Positions 28,768 to 37,339 of a stretch of DNA of 42,389 bases are shown here, in pieces. The position numbers and the translations under genes were made by a program. Origin of the DNA: Bacteroidota bacterium (GTDB taxonomy: Bacteria > Bacteroidota > Bacteroidia > J057 > JAJTIE01); contig JAJTIE010000006.1 of assembly GCA_021300195.1 (NCBI GenBank), forward strand, positions 1 to 42,389, given 5' to 3'. Each line of letters starts with the position of its first letter. The stretch's first letter is position 1. A model generated the notes under the pieces. The model was not told where the DNA came from and ran no database searches. It was given only the letters and a program-made list of their open reading frames with translations.

Positions 28768-30072
28768 CTAGTATCCATACTCTTCGCCCCACTTCTGCTG
28801 CAGGAAGGCAAGGATTTCTTTTTCCTTGCCTATGGGCTTGGGGTTGTAGTAGCGCGTGCCCTCCAGTCCCTCGGGCAGGTACTGCTGGTTGCCCGCGCTG
28901 GCGGCGTAGTCGTGGCTGTATTTGTAGTCCTTGCCATAGCCCAGGTCTTTCATCATGCCGGTAGGGGCATTGCGCAGGTGCAGGGGTACGGGAGTGTTGG
29001 GCTGGCGGTGTACGGCCTGCTGTGCCTGGTTGATAGCCATATAGGCCGCGTTGCTCTTGGGGCAGGTGGCCAGGTAGGTAGCGCACTGGCTCAGGATGAT
29101 GCGGCCCTCGGGCAGGCCTATGCGCTCTATGGCCTGGTAGGCAGTAGTGGCCAGCAGCAGGGCATTGGGGTTGGCGTTGCCAATGTCCTCGCTAGCCAGG
29201 ATGACCATGCGGCGGGCAATAAAGCGTGGATCCTCGCCCGCCTCCAGCATACGCGCCAGCCAGTACACCGCGCCATTGGGGTCGCTGCCTCGCAGGCTCT
29301 TGATGAAGGCCGAGATAACGTCGTAGTGCTGCTCTCCGCCCTTATCATACAGCACCACCTTTTGCTGTGCCAGGGTCATTACCATTTCATTGGTAATCTG
29401 CAGGGGCTGGCTGGTGCCGGGCAGGGGGGCTGGGCTGTGGCTCAGAACCAGCTCCAGCAGGCCCAGGGCGCGTCGGCCATCTCCACCGCATAGCTGATAC
29501 AGGGCCTCTAGCTCAGTCAGCTCCACGTTTCGGGCTTTCAGTTCGGGGTCGTGGGCCACTGCCTGCTGTAGCAGCTGGCGGATCTCCTCCAGGCTCAGGT
29601 GCTTCAGTACATAGGTTTGGCAGCGGCTTAGCAGAGCGGGTATCACCTCAAAGGAGGGATTCTCGGTAGTAGCCCCTACCAGGGTAACCAGTCCTTCCTC
29701 CACGGCATGCAGCAGGGCATCCTGCTGCGCTTTGTTGAAGCGGTGGATTTCGTCGATAAAAAGCAGCATACCGGGTGCCATGCGTGCTTCTTCCAGCACG
29801 GCGCGTACCTCCTTTACCCCACTCTGCACGGCACTGAGCTGCCGCAGGGGGCGCTGTAGCTGCTGTGCCAGGATGCGCACCAGGGTAGTTTTCCCCACAC
29901 CGGGCGGCCCCCACAGGATCATGGAGGGCAGGCGGCCCTGATCCACCAGCAGGCGCAGCGGGGCCCCGGGGCCCACCAGATGCGTCTGGCCAATATAGCC
30001 TGCCAGGGTGCTGGGCCGTACACGATCGGCCAGCGGGGGCTGTGTGGCCGGAGAGGAAAAAGAGCTAGCCAT
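28768..30072 (-). CDS. rarA: Replication-associated recombination protein A (MgsA/RarA AAA+ ATPase)
   Basis: A 434-residue clamp-loader-like AAA+ ATPase acting at stalled replication forks. Walker A is WGPPGVGKTT, Walker B LLFIDEIHRFN, then the sensor ATTENPSFEVIPALLSR, the SDPNGAVYWLARML region and the tetramerisation domain (YLPEGLEG near the end). The in-frame TTG 30078 would add two residues, but that codon overlaps the -7 element; ATG 30072 is preferred. A perfect 20-bp hairpin separates it from the permease upstream. Confidence 0.95.
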   Translation of the reverse strand: MASSFSSPATQPPLADRVRPSTLAGYIGQTHLVGPGAPLRLLVDQGRLPSMILWGPPGVGKTTLVRILAQQLQRPLRQLSAVQSGVKEVRAVLEEARMAPGMLLFIDEIHRFNKAQQDALLHAVEEGLVTLVGATTENPSFEVIPALLSRCQTYVLKHLSLEEIRQLLQQAVAHDPELKARNVELTELEALYQLCGGDGRRALGLLELVLSHSPAPLPGTSQPLQITNEMVMTLAQQKVVLYDKGGEQHYDVISAFIKSLRGSDPNGAVYWLARMLEAGEDPRFIARRMVILASEDIGNANPNALLLATTAYQAIERIGLPEGRIILSQCATYLATCPKSNAAYMAINQAQQAVHRQPNTPVPLHLRNAPTGMMKDLGYGKDYKYSHDYAASAGNQQYLPEGLEGTRYYNPKPIGKEKEILAFLQQKWGEEYGY

Positions 30073-30075
30073 AGC

Positions 30076-30083
30076 CAAAGGTA
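30076..30083 (-). promoter_or_regulatory. TAnnTTTG element before rarA
   Basis: TACCTTTG on the minus strand ends 3 nt before ATG 30072. A CTTG at plus 30104-30107 (20-nt spacer) could be the -33 element, and it lies inside the arm of the neighbouring hairpin. A leaderless transcript is expected. Confidence 0.5.
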
Positions 30084-30100
30084 GTATCCCGGCAGGGCGA

Positions 30101-30142
30101 GCGCAAGTAGATTGGCACGCGTGCGTGCCAATCTACTTGCGC
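30101..30142. terminator. Perfect 20-bp inverted repeat overlapping the permease stop
   Basis: Arms 30101-30120 and 30123-30142 are exactly complementary with a 2-nt centre. The right arm includes the last codons and the TAG of the permease gene. It probably ends the permease transcript; there is no T-run. Confidence 0.65.
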
Positions 30143-31167
30143 AGGCGGATGCGGGGGTCCAGGCGGGTGTAAAGCACATCCACCCCCTCATTGATGGCAA
30201 TGAAGAGCACCGAGGTACACAGGGCCGAACCCAGCAGCAGGGGGTAGTCATTGGTCAGCAGGGCATCGATTGTAAGCTTGCCAATACCCTGCCAGTGGAA
30301 GATGTACTCAATGAAAAAGGTACCGGCCAGCAAGCTGGCCAGCCAGCCGGTCAGGCTGGTGAGCACGGGGTTCAGGCTATTGGGCAGGGCATGGCGGAGT
30401 ACCACGCGCATCGGGCTAAGGCCCTTGGCACGTGCGGTGCGGATGTAGGGCTGGCGCAGGGTCTCGATCATGCTGTCGCGGCTAATCTGAAACAGGATGG
30501 CCAGTGGGCGAATCCCCAGTGTGAGTGCAGGCAGGATGAGCAGCCGCCCCTGCCAGTGGTAGCCCATGCTAAACAGGTCGGGCTCGCGTACGTAGCCGCT
30601 GCTGGGCAGCCAGCCCAGGCTGGCGCTAAAGACCCAGATGGCCAGGATGGCCACAAAAAAGCTAGGTGCCGAAATACCCACCAGGCTTACCAGCCCCAGG
30701 GCGCGGTCCCACCAGCTGCCTGGGCGGGTGCCCGCCAGGGTGCCCAGGCCAATGCCCACCAGGGCAGCAAAGGCCAGGGCCGTGAGGGCCAGTAGGGCCG
30801 TGCCGGGTAGCCGCTCCAGATACAGGGCCAGGATGGGCCGCCCACTCTGGTAGCTATGGCGCAGGTAGGGTGCCTTTAGCACCAGCCCACCCACCAGGGG
30901 CAGGTAGCGGTAGTTTCCAGTCTGGCGGGCCGCCTCGCTCAGGTAGGCCAGGGGGCTCAGGTCGTTCAGGTAGCCCAGGTATTGCTGCCACAGCGGCTGA
31001 TCCAGGCCCAGCTCGGTGCGGATGTTCTCCAGGGTGGCTACATCCGCACGCTGGCCCGCTATCTGCTCTGCCGGGTCGCCCAGCAGGCCAAACAGTAGGA
31101 AAAGCAGCGTAACCACGCCCAGCAGGGTGGCCGCAGCCCGAGACAGGTGCAGGGCAAGCAAGCGCAT
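30133..31167 (-). CDS. DppB-type ABC transporter permease (oligopeptide family)
   Basis: A 344-residue inner-membrane subunit with about six helices. Features of the dipeptide/oligopeptide permease family are the N-terminal helix (HLSRAAATLLGVVTLLFLLFGLL), GLDQPLWQQYLGYL, the PSFFVAILAIWVF helix and the cytoplasmic EAA-type loop around YIRTARAKGLSPMRVVLRHALPNSL. The frame is open to 31278, but ATG 31167 is a family-like start 3 nt after TACCTTCG. No ATPase, second permease or binding protein is adjacent, so its partners must be encoded elsewhere. Confidence 0.88.
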   Translation of the reverse strand: MRLLALHLSRAAATLLGVVTLLFLLFGLLGDPAEQIAGQRADVATLENIRTELGLDQPLWQQYLGYLNDLSPLAYLSEAARQTGNYRYLPLVGGLVLKAPYLRHSYQSGRPILALYLERLPGTALLALTALAFAALVGIGLGTLAGTRPGSWWDRALGLVSLVGISAPSFFVAILAIWVFSASLGWLPSSGYVREPDLFSMGYHWQGRLLILPALTLGIRPLAILFQISRDSMIETLRQPYIRTARAKGLSPMRVVLRHALPNSLNPVLTSLTGWLASLLAGTFFIEYIFHWQGIGKLTIDALLTNDYPLLLGSALCTSVLFIAINEGVDVLYTRLDPRIRLRK

Positions 31168-31170
31168 GGG

Positions 31171-31178
31171 CGAAGGTA
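31171..31178 (-). promoter_or_regulatory. TAnnTTcG element before the permease
   Basis: TACCTTCG on the minus strand ends 3 nt before ATG 31167, the same sequence variant and spacing as before the enoyl-CoA hydratase. Confidence 0.42.
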
Positions 31179-31300
31179 GTAAACAGAAAGACCCAATGAC
31201 AGCCCGATGAGCTGGCCGAAATAAATTGGGTAGCCAGTCAGGTGGGGGCTGCTTTGCCCCATAAGTTCCACTACCCAACTAGCCCAAGGGCTGAATTGGC

Positions 31301-31308
31301 TATATTTG
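31301..31308 (+). promoter_or_regulatory. TAnnTTTG element before mpl
   Basis: TATATTTG ends 7 nt before ATG 31316. A 5'-UTR of about 2-4 nt is expected. No -33 TTTG at good spacing. The gap to the divergent permease is about 150 bp and includes both promoters. Confidence 0.5.
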
Positions 31309-31315
31309 CGCGCAC

Positions 31316-32734
31316 ATGAACCAGCGTCTACATTTTATCGCGATAGGAGGCAGTGTGATGCACAACCTGGCCCTGGCCCTGCAGGACGCAGGTGCGCAGG
31401 TATCGGGCAGTGATGACGAGATACACGAGCCCGCACGGGGCAGGCTAGACCGGGCCGGCCTGCTGCCGGCAGAGATGGGGTGGCACCCGGAGCGCATAGT
31501 CCCGGGGCTGGATGCCGTCATCCTGGGTATGCACGCCCGCGAGGACAACCCCGAACTGATAAAAGCCCTGTCGCTGGGCATTCCGGTCTATTCCTTTCCC
31601 GAGTTTGTGCACCGCCACTGCCAGCACAAGCAGCGGATTGTGATAGCAGGCAGCCATGGAAAAACAACCGTAACCAGCATCATTATGCACGTGCTGCGGG
31701 GGCTGGGCCGGCAGTTTGACTACCTGGTGGGGGCTCAGCTGGAGGGGTTTGACCGCATGGTACGCCTCAGCAGCACGGCCCCCTGCATCCTGATAGAAGG
31801 AGACGAATACCAAAGCAGTGCCCTGGACCACCGGCCCAAGTTTGCACACTACGACCCCCACATCTTGGTACTCACCGGCATAGCCTGGGACCACGTAAAT
31901 GTGTATCCCACCGAAGAGGAGTATCTGGCCCAGTTTGCCAACCTGCTGCAGAACCTAACCAAGGCAGGCATGTGTGTGTACAACAAGGACGATAAAACCG
32001 TGCGCGAGCTGGCCCACAAATACCTGGTCAAAGACTTCCACTTCCCCTACCCCTACACCATAGCGTACAACCCGGTGGGGCAGATCGGGTATCGCAGCAA
32101 ATACACCGTAAAGAAAATATATAAGCACAAAGACGGCCATACCGACATAAAGTTGGACGGGCACCGCTTTGGCACCAGCCTCTTTGGCAAGCACAATGTG
32201 AGCAACATAGCCGCTGCCTACGAGGTGTGCAAGCTGCTGGCCGTAAGCCCGGAGGAGTTCGCCGAGCAGCTGGCCAGCTTCCGGGGTGCCGCCCTCCGCC
32301 TGCAGCGCATTCATCAGGCTGGGAACCTTACCGTGTATCGAGACTTTGCCCACGCCCCCAGCAAGGCCCACGCCACGGTGGATGCTGTGGCCGAGGCCTA
32401 TAAGGGATACCAGCTGACGGCCGTGCTGGAGCTACACACCTATAGCAGCCTGAATCGGCAGTTCATAGAGCAATACCAGGGTACACTAAAAAAAGCGACC
32501 CACAAGATTGTGCTGGTAAACCAGCATGCACTGGAGCAGAAGAAGATGCCCCGGCTAACCGAGGCCGATGTGTTCCGGGCTTTTGGCGACCGGTCCATCG
32601 TGTTTGTGCAAAACCGCCAGGAGCTGGCCCAGGCTGTTCATCAGGCGCTTAGCCCCGGGCTTCCCTCCGTGCTGCTCCTTATGAGCAGTGGCACACTGGA
32701 CGGATACCGCTTTGAGGCCCAAGCTGTTTATTAG
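31316..32734 (+). CDS. mpl: Mur ligase of the Mpl type (peptidoglycan recycling)
   Basis: A 472-residue Mur ligase. Mpl attaches the recycled tripeptide L-Ala-gamma-D-Glu-meso-DAP to UDP-MurNAc. Motifs are the Rossmann-like start HFIAIGGSVMHNLA, the P-loop GSHGKTT (112-118), EGDEYQSSALD, the HNVSNIAAA segment and DFAHAPSKAHAT in the C-domain. The IGGSVMHNLA signature separates Mpl from MurC (which has IGIGGIGM). Next gene plsY starts 2 nt after the stop. Confidence 0.93.
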   Translation: MNQRLHFIAIGGSVMHNLALALQDAGAQVSGSDDEIHEPARGRLDRAGLLPAEMGWHPERIVPGLDAVILGMHAREDNPELIKALSLGIPVYSFPEFVHRHCQHKQRIVIAGSHGKTTVTSIIMHVLRGLGRQFDYLVGAQLEGFDRMVRLSSTAPCILIEGDEYQSSALDHRPKFAHYDPHILVLTGIAWDHVNVYPTEEEYLAQFANLLQNLTKAGMCVYNKDDKTVRELAHKYLVKDFHFPYPYTIAYNPVGQIGYRSKYTVKKIYKHKDGHTDIKLDGHRFGTSLFGKHNVSNIAAAYEVCKLLAVSPEEFAEQLASFRGAALRLQRIHQAGNLTVYRDFAHAPSKAHATVDAVAEAYKGYQLTAVLELHTYSSLNRQFIEQYQGTLKKATHKIVLVNQHALEQKKMPRLTEADVFRAFGDRSIVFVQNRQELAQAVHQALSPGLPSVLLLMSSGTLDGYRFEAQAVY

Positions 32735-32736
32735 TC

Positions 32737-33390
32737 ATGGCCCATATGCTGCTTGCACTCTTACCGATGGCTTATCTGCTCGGTGCCCTGCCCTTTTCGG
32801 TCTGGATCAGTAGGTTGTTCTATCAGGATGACATCCGGCGACACGGCAGTGGCAATGCGGGTAGCACCAATATGTACCGCACCTATGGGCTGTGGGCGGG
32901 CCTCAGCACCCAGCTACTCGACATTGCCAAAGGCAGCCTGGCCGCAGCCCTGCCCCTGCTGCTGGCCCCAGGCGTTCCGGCCTGGCTAGGCCTGCAGGGC
33001 CTACAGCTAGTGCTGGGTCTCACAGCCGTGCTTGGGCATGTATACTCCGTATTTATCAAGTTTAAGGGAGGTAAGGGGGTAAACACCATGCTGGGCATGA
33101 TGCTGGTGGTGGCCCCCTGGGGCTCGCTGGTGGCTATTGGGGCGTTTGCGCTGATGCTACTCAGCACCCGCATGGTATCAGTGGGCAGCATGGTAGGCGT
33201 GCTGGCATTCAATACCTGGCTGTGGCTGGCCCAGCCGGCTGGGCCCTACCTGCTACACGGGGTGGGGGCTGCGTTGTTCCTCTTTGTGGTGTATACCCAT
33301 CGTAGCAATATTGTGCGCATCCGCCAGGGCAGCGAGCGCCGGATTCAGTTCTCGCGAAAATCCGGGGCCGCCCGGCCCGGCCATGGCTGA
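32737..33390 (+). CDS. plsY: Glycerol-3-phosphate acyltransferase PlsY
   Basis: A 217-residue inner-membrane enzyme moving acyl groups from acyl-phosphate to glycerol-3-phosphate, the first step of phospholipid synthesis. The three conserved loops are GSGNAGSTNMYR, FKGGKGVNTMLG and, near the end, VYTHRSNIVRIRQGSERR. About five membrane helices are visible. It overlaps tgt by 8 bp and follows mpl by 2 nt. Confidence 0.96.
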   Translation: MAHMLLALLPMAYLLGALPFSVWISRLFYQDDIRRHGSGNAGSTNMYRTYGLWAGLSTQLLDIAKGSLAAALPLLLAPGVPAWLGLQGLQLVLGLTAVLGHVYSVFIKFKGGKGVNTMLGMMLVVAPWGSLVAIGAFALMLLSTRMVSVGSMVGVLAFNTWLWLAQPAGPYLLHGVGAALFLFVVYTHRSNIVRIRQGSERRIQFSRKSGAARPGHG

Positions 33391-34519
33391 GGCACCTTTC
33401 TTCGAGCTACAGGCCACCTGCCCACTCACCGGTGCCCGGGCAGGCCTACTGCACACGGCCCATGGCAGCATAAGCACCCCCATCTTTATGCCCGTGGGTA
33501 CCCAGGGCACGGTGAAGGCCCTGACCCAGGCGCAGCTGCACGAGCTGGAGGCACAGGTGATACTGGGAAACACCTACCACCTGTACCTGCGTCCGGGCCT
33601 ACAGGTGCTGGAGGCAGCGGAGGGACTCCACCGCTTGATGGGCTGGAACCGGCCTATACTGACGGACAGCGGTGGCTACCAGGTGTACAGCCTGGCCGCC
33701 AACCGGAAGATCAGCGAAGAGGGTGTAGGCTTCAAAAGCCATATAGATGGCAGCAAGCACTTCTTTACACCCAAAAACGTGGTGGATAAGCAGCGCAGCA
33801 TCGGCAGCGACATCCTGATGGTGCTGGATGAGTGCCCCCCCGCCCAGAGCGAACGAGGCTACCTGCTGCGTAGCCTGGCGCTTACCCACCGCTGGGCCGC
33901 CGAGGCCCGGCACTACTTCTTGCAGCAGCCCGAAACCTATGGGTATAGGCAGCACCAGTTTGGCATTGTGCAGGGGGGGGTGCTGGCCGACCTGAGGCGG
34001 CAGAGTGCGCAGGCCATTGTGGACCTGAACTTTGAGGGCAACGCCATAGGTGGCCTGAGCGTGGGCGAACCCACCGAAGAAATGTATGAAATGACCGAAG
34101 TGGTAACCGCCCTGCTACCCACACACAAGCCCCGCTACCTGATGGGGGTAGGCACCCCGGCAAACATCCTGCAGAGCATAGCCCTGGGCGTAGATATGAT
34201 GGACTGCGTGCTGCCCAGCCGGAACGCCCGCCACGGCCTGCTATACTACTGGGATGGCATCCGAAACCTGAAGAACCGGCAGTATGAGCAGGACTTTGCC
34301 CCCCTGGATGCCACCAGCCAGCTGCCCGCCGATGCCTATAGCCGGGCCTATGTGCGCCACCTCTTCAAGGCGCAGGAGTACCTGGCCCTCACCCTGGCCA
34401 CAGCCCACAACCTGCACTTCTACCTCCGCCTGGTAGGCGAGGCCCGCCGCCACATCCTGGCTGGTAGCTTTGCTGGCTGGTACCGCAGTGCGCTGGCCCA
34501 GCTGGAGCAGCGCCACTAG
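33383..34519 (+). CDS. tgt: tRNA-guanine transglycosylase, lacking the usual zinc cysteines
   Basis: A 378-residue TIM-barrel enzyme exchanging guanine-34 for preQ1 in GUN-anticodon tRNAs on the way to queuosine. D95 in TDSGGYQ, GIVQGG, GGLSVGE and the nucleophile D274 in MDCVLPSRNARHG are present. The zinc-binding segment, normally CxCxxC before SRAY, reads LDATSQLPADAYSRAY and has no cysteine, although the later His (H342) remains. The enzyme core is otherwise intact. The frame is open to 33284, but ATG 33383 gives the family start and overlaps the plsY stop by 8 bp. Confidence 0.95.
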   Translation: MAEAPFFELQATCPLTGARAGLLHTAHGSISTPIFMPVGTQGTVKALTQAQLHELEAQVILGNTYHLYLRPGLQVLEAAEGLHRLMGWNRPILTDSGGYQVYSLAANRKISEEGVGFKSHIDGSKHFFTPKNVVDKQRSIGSDILMVLDECPPAQSERGYLLRSLALTHRWAAEARHYFLQQPETYGYRQHQFGIVQGGVLADLRRQSAQAIVDLNFEGNAIGGLSVGEPTEEMYEMTEVVTALLPTHKPRYLMGVGTPANILQSIALGVDMMDCVLPSRNARHGLLYYWDGIRNLKNRQYEQDFAPLDATSQLPADAYSRAYVRHLFKAQEYLALTLATAHNLHFYLRLVGEARRHILAGSFAGWYRSALAQLEQRH

Positions 34520-34670
34520 CTGGTGAAAATCGGGCATTCCCCCCCTAACAAAATCTACCAGAATAAAGAGGCCCAAAAACCCGCATCACCTGTATGGATA
34601 TTGATAGGTGAAACACGCATTGTTTACATAATCATAACCCATCCTACGCTGTCTGGTAAACCTTCTGCAG

Positions 34671-34678
34671 CAAATTTG
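34671..34678 (+). promoter_or_regulatory. Probable -7 element of the signalling cluster
   Basis: CAAATTTG differs from TAnnTTTG by one base and lies 19 nt before the ATG of the binding-protein gene. The 34520-34670 stretch before it is AT-richer than its surroundings but shows no further recognisable site, and no Pho-box-like repeat was seen. Confidence 0.35.
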
Positions 34679-34697
34679 GCCCGAAGATTTACTACAC

Positions 34698-35531
34698 ATG
34701 CGCAGGCATTACCATTTGTACCTAATTCTGGCGGCCCTGGCGGTAGTGGGCTGCAAACGTCATCCGGACTATGTGCTGATCCGGGGAAGCGAAACGATAC
34801 TGCCCGTGGCCTGGAAACTGGCCGACCGGTTTACCGAACTGGACACCATGCCAGACCTGTCTGCCATAGGTGGGGGCAGCGGAAGTGGCATAGCCGCACT
34901 GATCTCGGACAGTGCAGACATTGCCATGAGCAGCCGGCCAATACAGGAGCACGAGCGATTGAAGATCCGGGAAAAAGGATACAATCTAAAGGAATGTGTG
35001 GTGGGACTGGACGCACTTGCCCTGGTTGTAAACAAGAACAATCCCATCGACAGCATAAGTATTGACGCTGTGAAGTCAATCTTCACGGGCAAGATCTACA
35101 GCTGGCACGACCTGGGGGGCGAAGAAGCAGAGATAATAGCCTACAAGCGGCCCGAAAGCAGTGGAACCCAATCTTTCTTTAGCGAGGTGGTGCTAGAAAA
35201 TGCACCCCTTGCCGATATGGAAACCCTGGAGCAAAACGCACAGATTGTAGACCATGTAAGCGCAAACCCCCATGCCATAGGCTACATTGGCATAGCCTAT
35301 GTAGACACGGCCCTGGTAAAGCCCCTGAGCATCTACAGTGGCAAGCTGCCCGCCGTGGCCCCCAGCATCGAACGAATCTCTGCCGGAGACTATCCCTGGA
35401 CACGAAAACTGTACTTCTATTATGCAGCCGAGAACGAGGACCGGGTGGGGAAAGTGATTCAATACGTCGAGTCTGAAGCAGGCAGAAAATTGGTAGAAAA
35501 AGTGGGCTACCTCGCCGTACAGAAACAGTAA
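34698..35531 (+). CDS. PstS-like substrate-binding lipoprotein
   Basis: A 277-residue periplasmic lipoprotein of the phosphate-binding (PBP-like type 2) family. The signal sequence ends in the lipobox AVVGC, with C19 as the acylated residue. RGSETILPVAWKLADRF, GGGSGSGIAALISDSADIAMSSRP and KRPESSGTQSFF match the phosphate-binding loops of PstS-type proteins. No Pst permease, ATPase or PhoU gene follows. Instead it is followed after 41 bp by a histidine kinase and two receiver proteins, so the protein probably feeds ligand information to the kinase rather than to a transporter. Ligand (phosphate or another oxyanion) is inferred from the family only. Confidence 0.87.
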   Translation: MRRHYHLYLILAALAVVGCKRHPDYVLIRGSETILPVAWKLADRFTELDTMPDLSAIGGGSGSGIAALISDSADIAMSSRPIQEHERLKIREKGYNLKECVVGLDALALVVNKNNPIDSISIDAVKSIFTGKIYSWHDLGGEEAEIIAYKRPESSGTQSFFSEVVLENAPLADMETLEQNAQIVDHVSANPHAIGYIGIAYVDTALVKPLSIYSGKLPAVAPSIERISAGDYPWTRKLYFYYAAENEDRVGKVIQYVESEAGRKLVEKVGYLAVQKQ

Positions 35532-35572
35532 AATACAATAAAAATTACGGACCCTACCATACGGATCATGCC

Positions 35573-37339
35573 ATGAAGATTACAAATCCATCCAGGCGCC
35601 TTACCATCAATTACCTGCTCTCCCTGCTCATTATCCTGGCGCTGGTGGGCACCAGTCAGTACCTGGTTCGTTCTTCGCTGGACAAACAGGTTAGCGACGG
35701 CGCACTGATAAACGCGGGTGCCAAGCAGGTATACCTGAGCCAGCAGCTGGTAAAGCAGGTACTCGTGCTACAGCAAACGAAGACAGAAAAACAGCAGGCT
35801 GACCTTGTGGAGACAATGGAGGCCACCCGTGCACGGTGGAACCAAACCCATCATCAACTATCCGAAGGCCTGGCAACCCAAAAGCTGGCAGGCAGCAACG
35901 AGGGTGAGATCATCCGAGGCATGTACAGCGCCATCGAGTATGCCCAGAGCCAGATCAACGCCTCGGTGGAACAGATCGTGTATGCGCACAAGAATGGGAA
36001 GCTGGATACGGTGCTAGCTGTGGCTGGCCGAACCCTGCTGGATAATGAAGACCGATATGCCACCGGTATGGACCGAATCGTTTACCAATACGCACTGGAG
36101 GCCAAGGAAAAGGTAAAGACCACCGAACAGACCCAGATCTTGCTCTTTATCGCTATCGTGATTACGCTGGTATTGATCGCCCTGCTGGTCTTTCGCCCGG
36201 CTGTGCGGCGCATACAGGAGGACGTGAAAATACTGAACCAAACCTACCAGAACCTGGAAAACCAGAAGGCCAAACTGGAGCAGGCATACACCGAGCTAAA
36301 AAGCACGCAGGAGCAGCTGGTGCAAAGCGAGAAAATGGCAGCACTGGGCCAGCTGATCGCCGGCATTGCGCACGAAATAAACACGCCCCTTGGCGCAATT
36401 CATGCCAGCAATGGCACCCTGGCTAAAAGTGTAGACGGCCTGGTGCATGACCTGCCCGAGATAGGGCGCGCCATGACCCCCGTGCAGCAGGCACAGTTTC
36501 ATACACTTATAGAGCTAAGCAAGAGTGCAAATAATGACCTGAGCAGCCGGGAAGAGCGCCAGATAAAGAAAGATCTTCAGCAAAAACTGGAGGATCTGGA
36601 AGTAAAAAATGCACCCGTACTGGCAAGAGAACTGGTGAAGATAGGCCTGCATGCAGATAACCTGGCAGAGGTGCAAGATGCATTTGCATCGCCCGAATCT
36701 GAGCGGATGATACATACGGCCGGCACCGTGGGCAAGATGCGTATGCACATGCAATACATTGACCTGGCAGTGTCAAAAATGCAGAAGATCGTCTTTGCCC
36801 TGAAGACCTATAACCACCGCCAGATCCATGACGAGCCCATACTGGCCGACCTGAACAAAAACATGGAAGCCGTGCTGGTAATCTACCACAACCAGCTAAA
36901 GTATGGCATAGAGCTGGAGAAAAACCTACAGCCAGACCTGCCCGAAACCTTCTGCTGGCCGGATGAGCTGAACCAAGTGTGGACAAACCTGATACACAAC
37001 AGCATACAGGCCATGGACGGTAAGGGCACCATGCGCATTGGCACCCAGCTTTCGGCAGATGGGCAGTGGATAGAAGTAGAGGTCACAGACTTTGGCCCTG
37101 GAATCCCACCCGAGGTGCAAGCACGCATGTGGGAGGCATTCTATACCACCAAGCCCGCCGGCGAGGGCAGTGGGATGGGCCTGGATATTGTGCGAAAAAT
37201 CATAACCAAGCACGGCGGAGAGATACAGGTAGATAGCCATCCTGGAAAAACCACCTTCAGGGTACGAATACCTCACCGGCCTACGTTAGCAAGTACATAC
37301 GCGCAACAGCAAGAACACTCCTTTGTCGAAATATCATGA
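35573..37339 (+). CDS. Membrane sensor histidine kinase
   Basis: A 588-residue kinase with helix 1 at about 14-32, a 150-residue all-helical periplasmic domain resembling the PilJ/four-helix type, helix 2 at about 188-207 and a coiled coil (220-255). HisKA carries the phospho-acceptor H267 in GIAHEINTPLG. The ATPase domain has the N box (NQVWTNLIHNSIQAM), G1 DFGPGIP, F box FYTTKP and G2 GSGMGLD. The distance from H267 to the N box is about 205 residues, roughly 100 more than usual; the extra polar helical stretch (about 290-390) is unexplained. It shares ATGA with the response regulator. Confidence 0.93.
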   Translation: MKITNPSRRLTINYLLSLLIILALVGTSQYLVRSSLDKQVSDGALINAGAKQVYLSQQLVKQVLVLQQTKTEKQQADLVETMEATRARWNQTHHQLSEGLATQKLAGSNEGEIIRGMYSAIEYAQSQINASVEQIVYAHKNGKLDTVLAVAGRTLLDNEDRYATGMDRIVYQYALEAKEKVKTTEQTQILLFIAIVITLVLIALLVFRPAVRRIQEDVKILNQTYQNLENQKAKLEQAYTELKSTQEQLVQSEKMAALGQLIAGIAHEINTPLGAIHASNGTLAKSVDGLVHDLPEIGRAMTPVQQAQFHTLIELSKSANNDLSSREERQIKKDLQQKLEDLEVKNAPVLARELVKIGLHADNLAEVQDAFASPESERMIHTAGTVGKMRMHMQYIDLAVSKMQKIVFALKTYNHRQIHDEPILADLNKNMEAVLVIYHNQLKYGIELEKNLQPDLPETFCWPDELNQVWTNLIHNSIQAMDGKGTMRIGTQLSADGQWIEVEVTDFGPGIPPEVQARMWEAFYTTKPAGEGSGMGLDIVRKIITKHGGEIQVDSHPGKTTFRVRIPHRPTLASTYAQQQEHSFVEIS

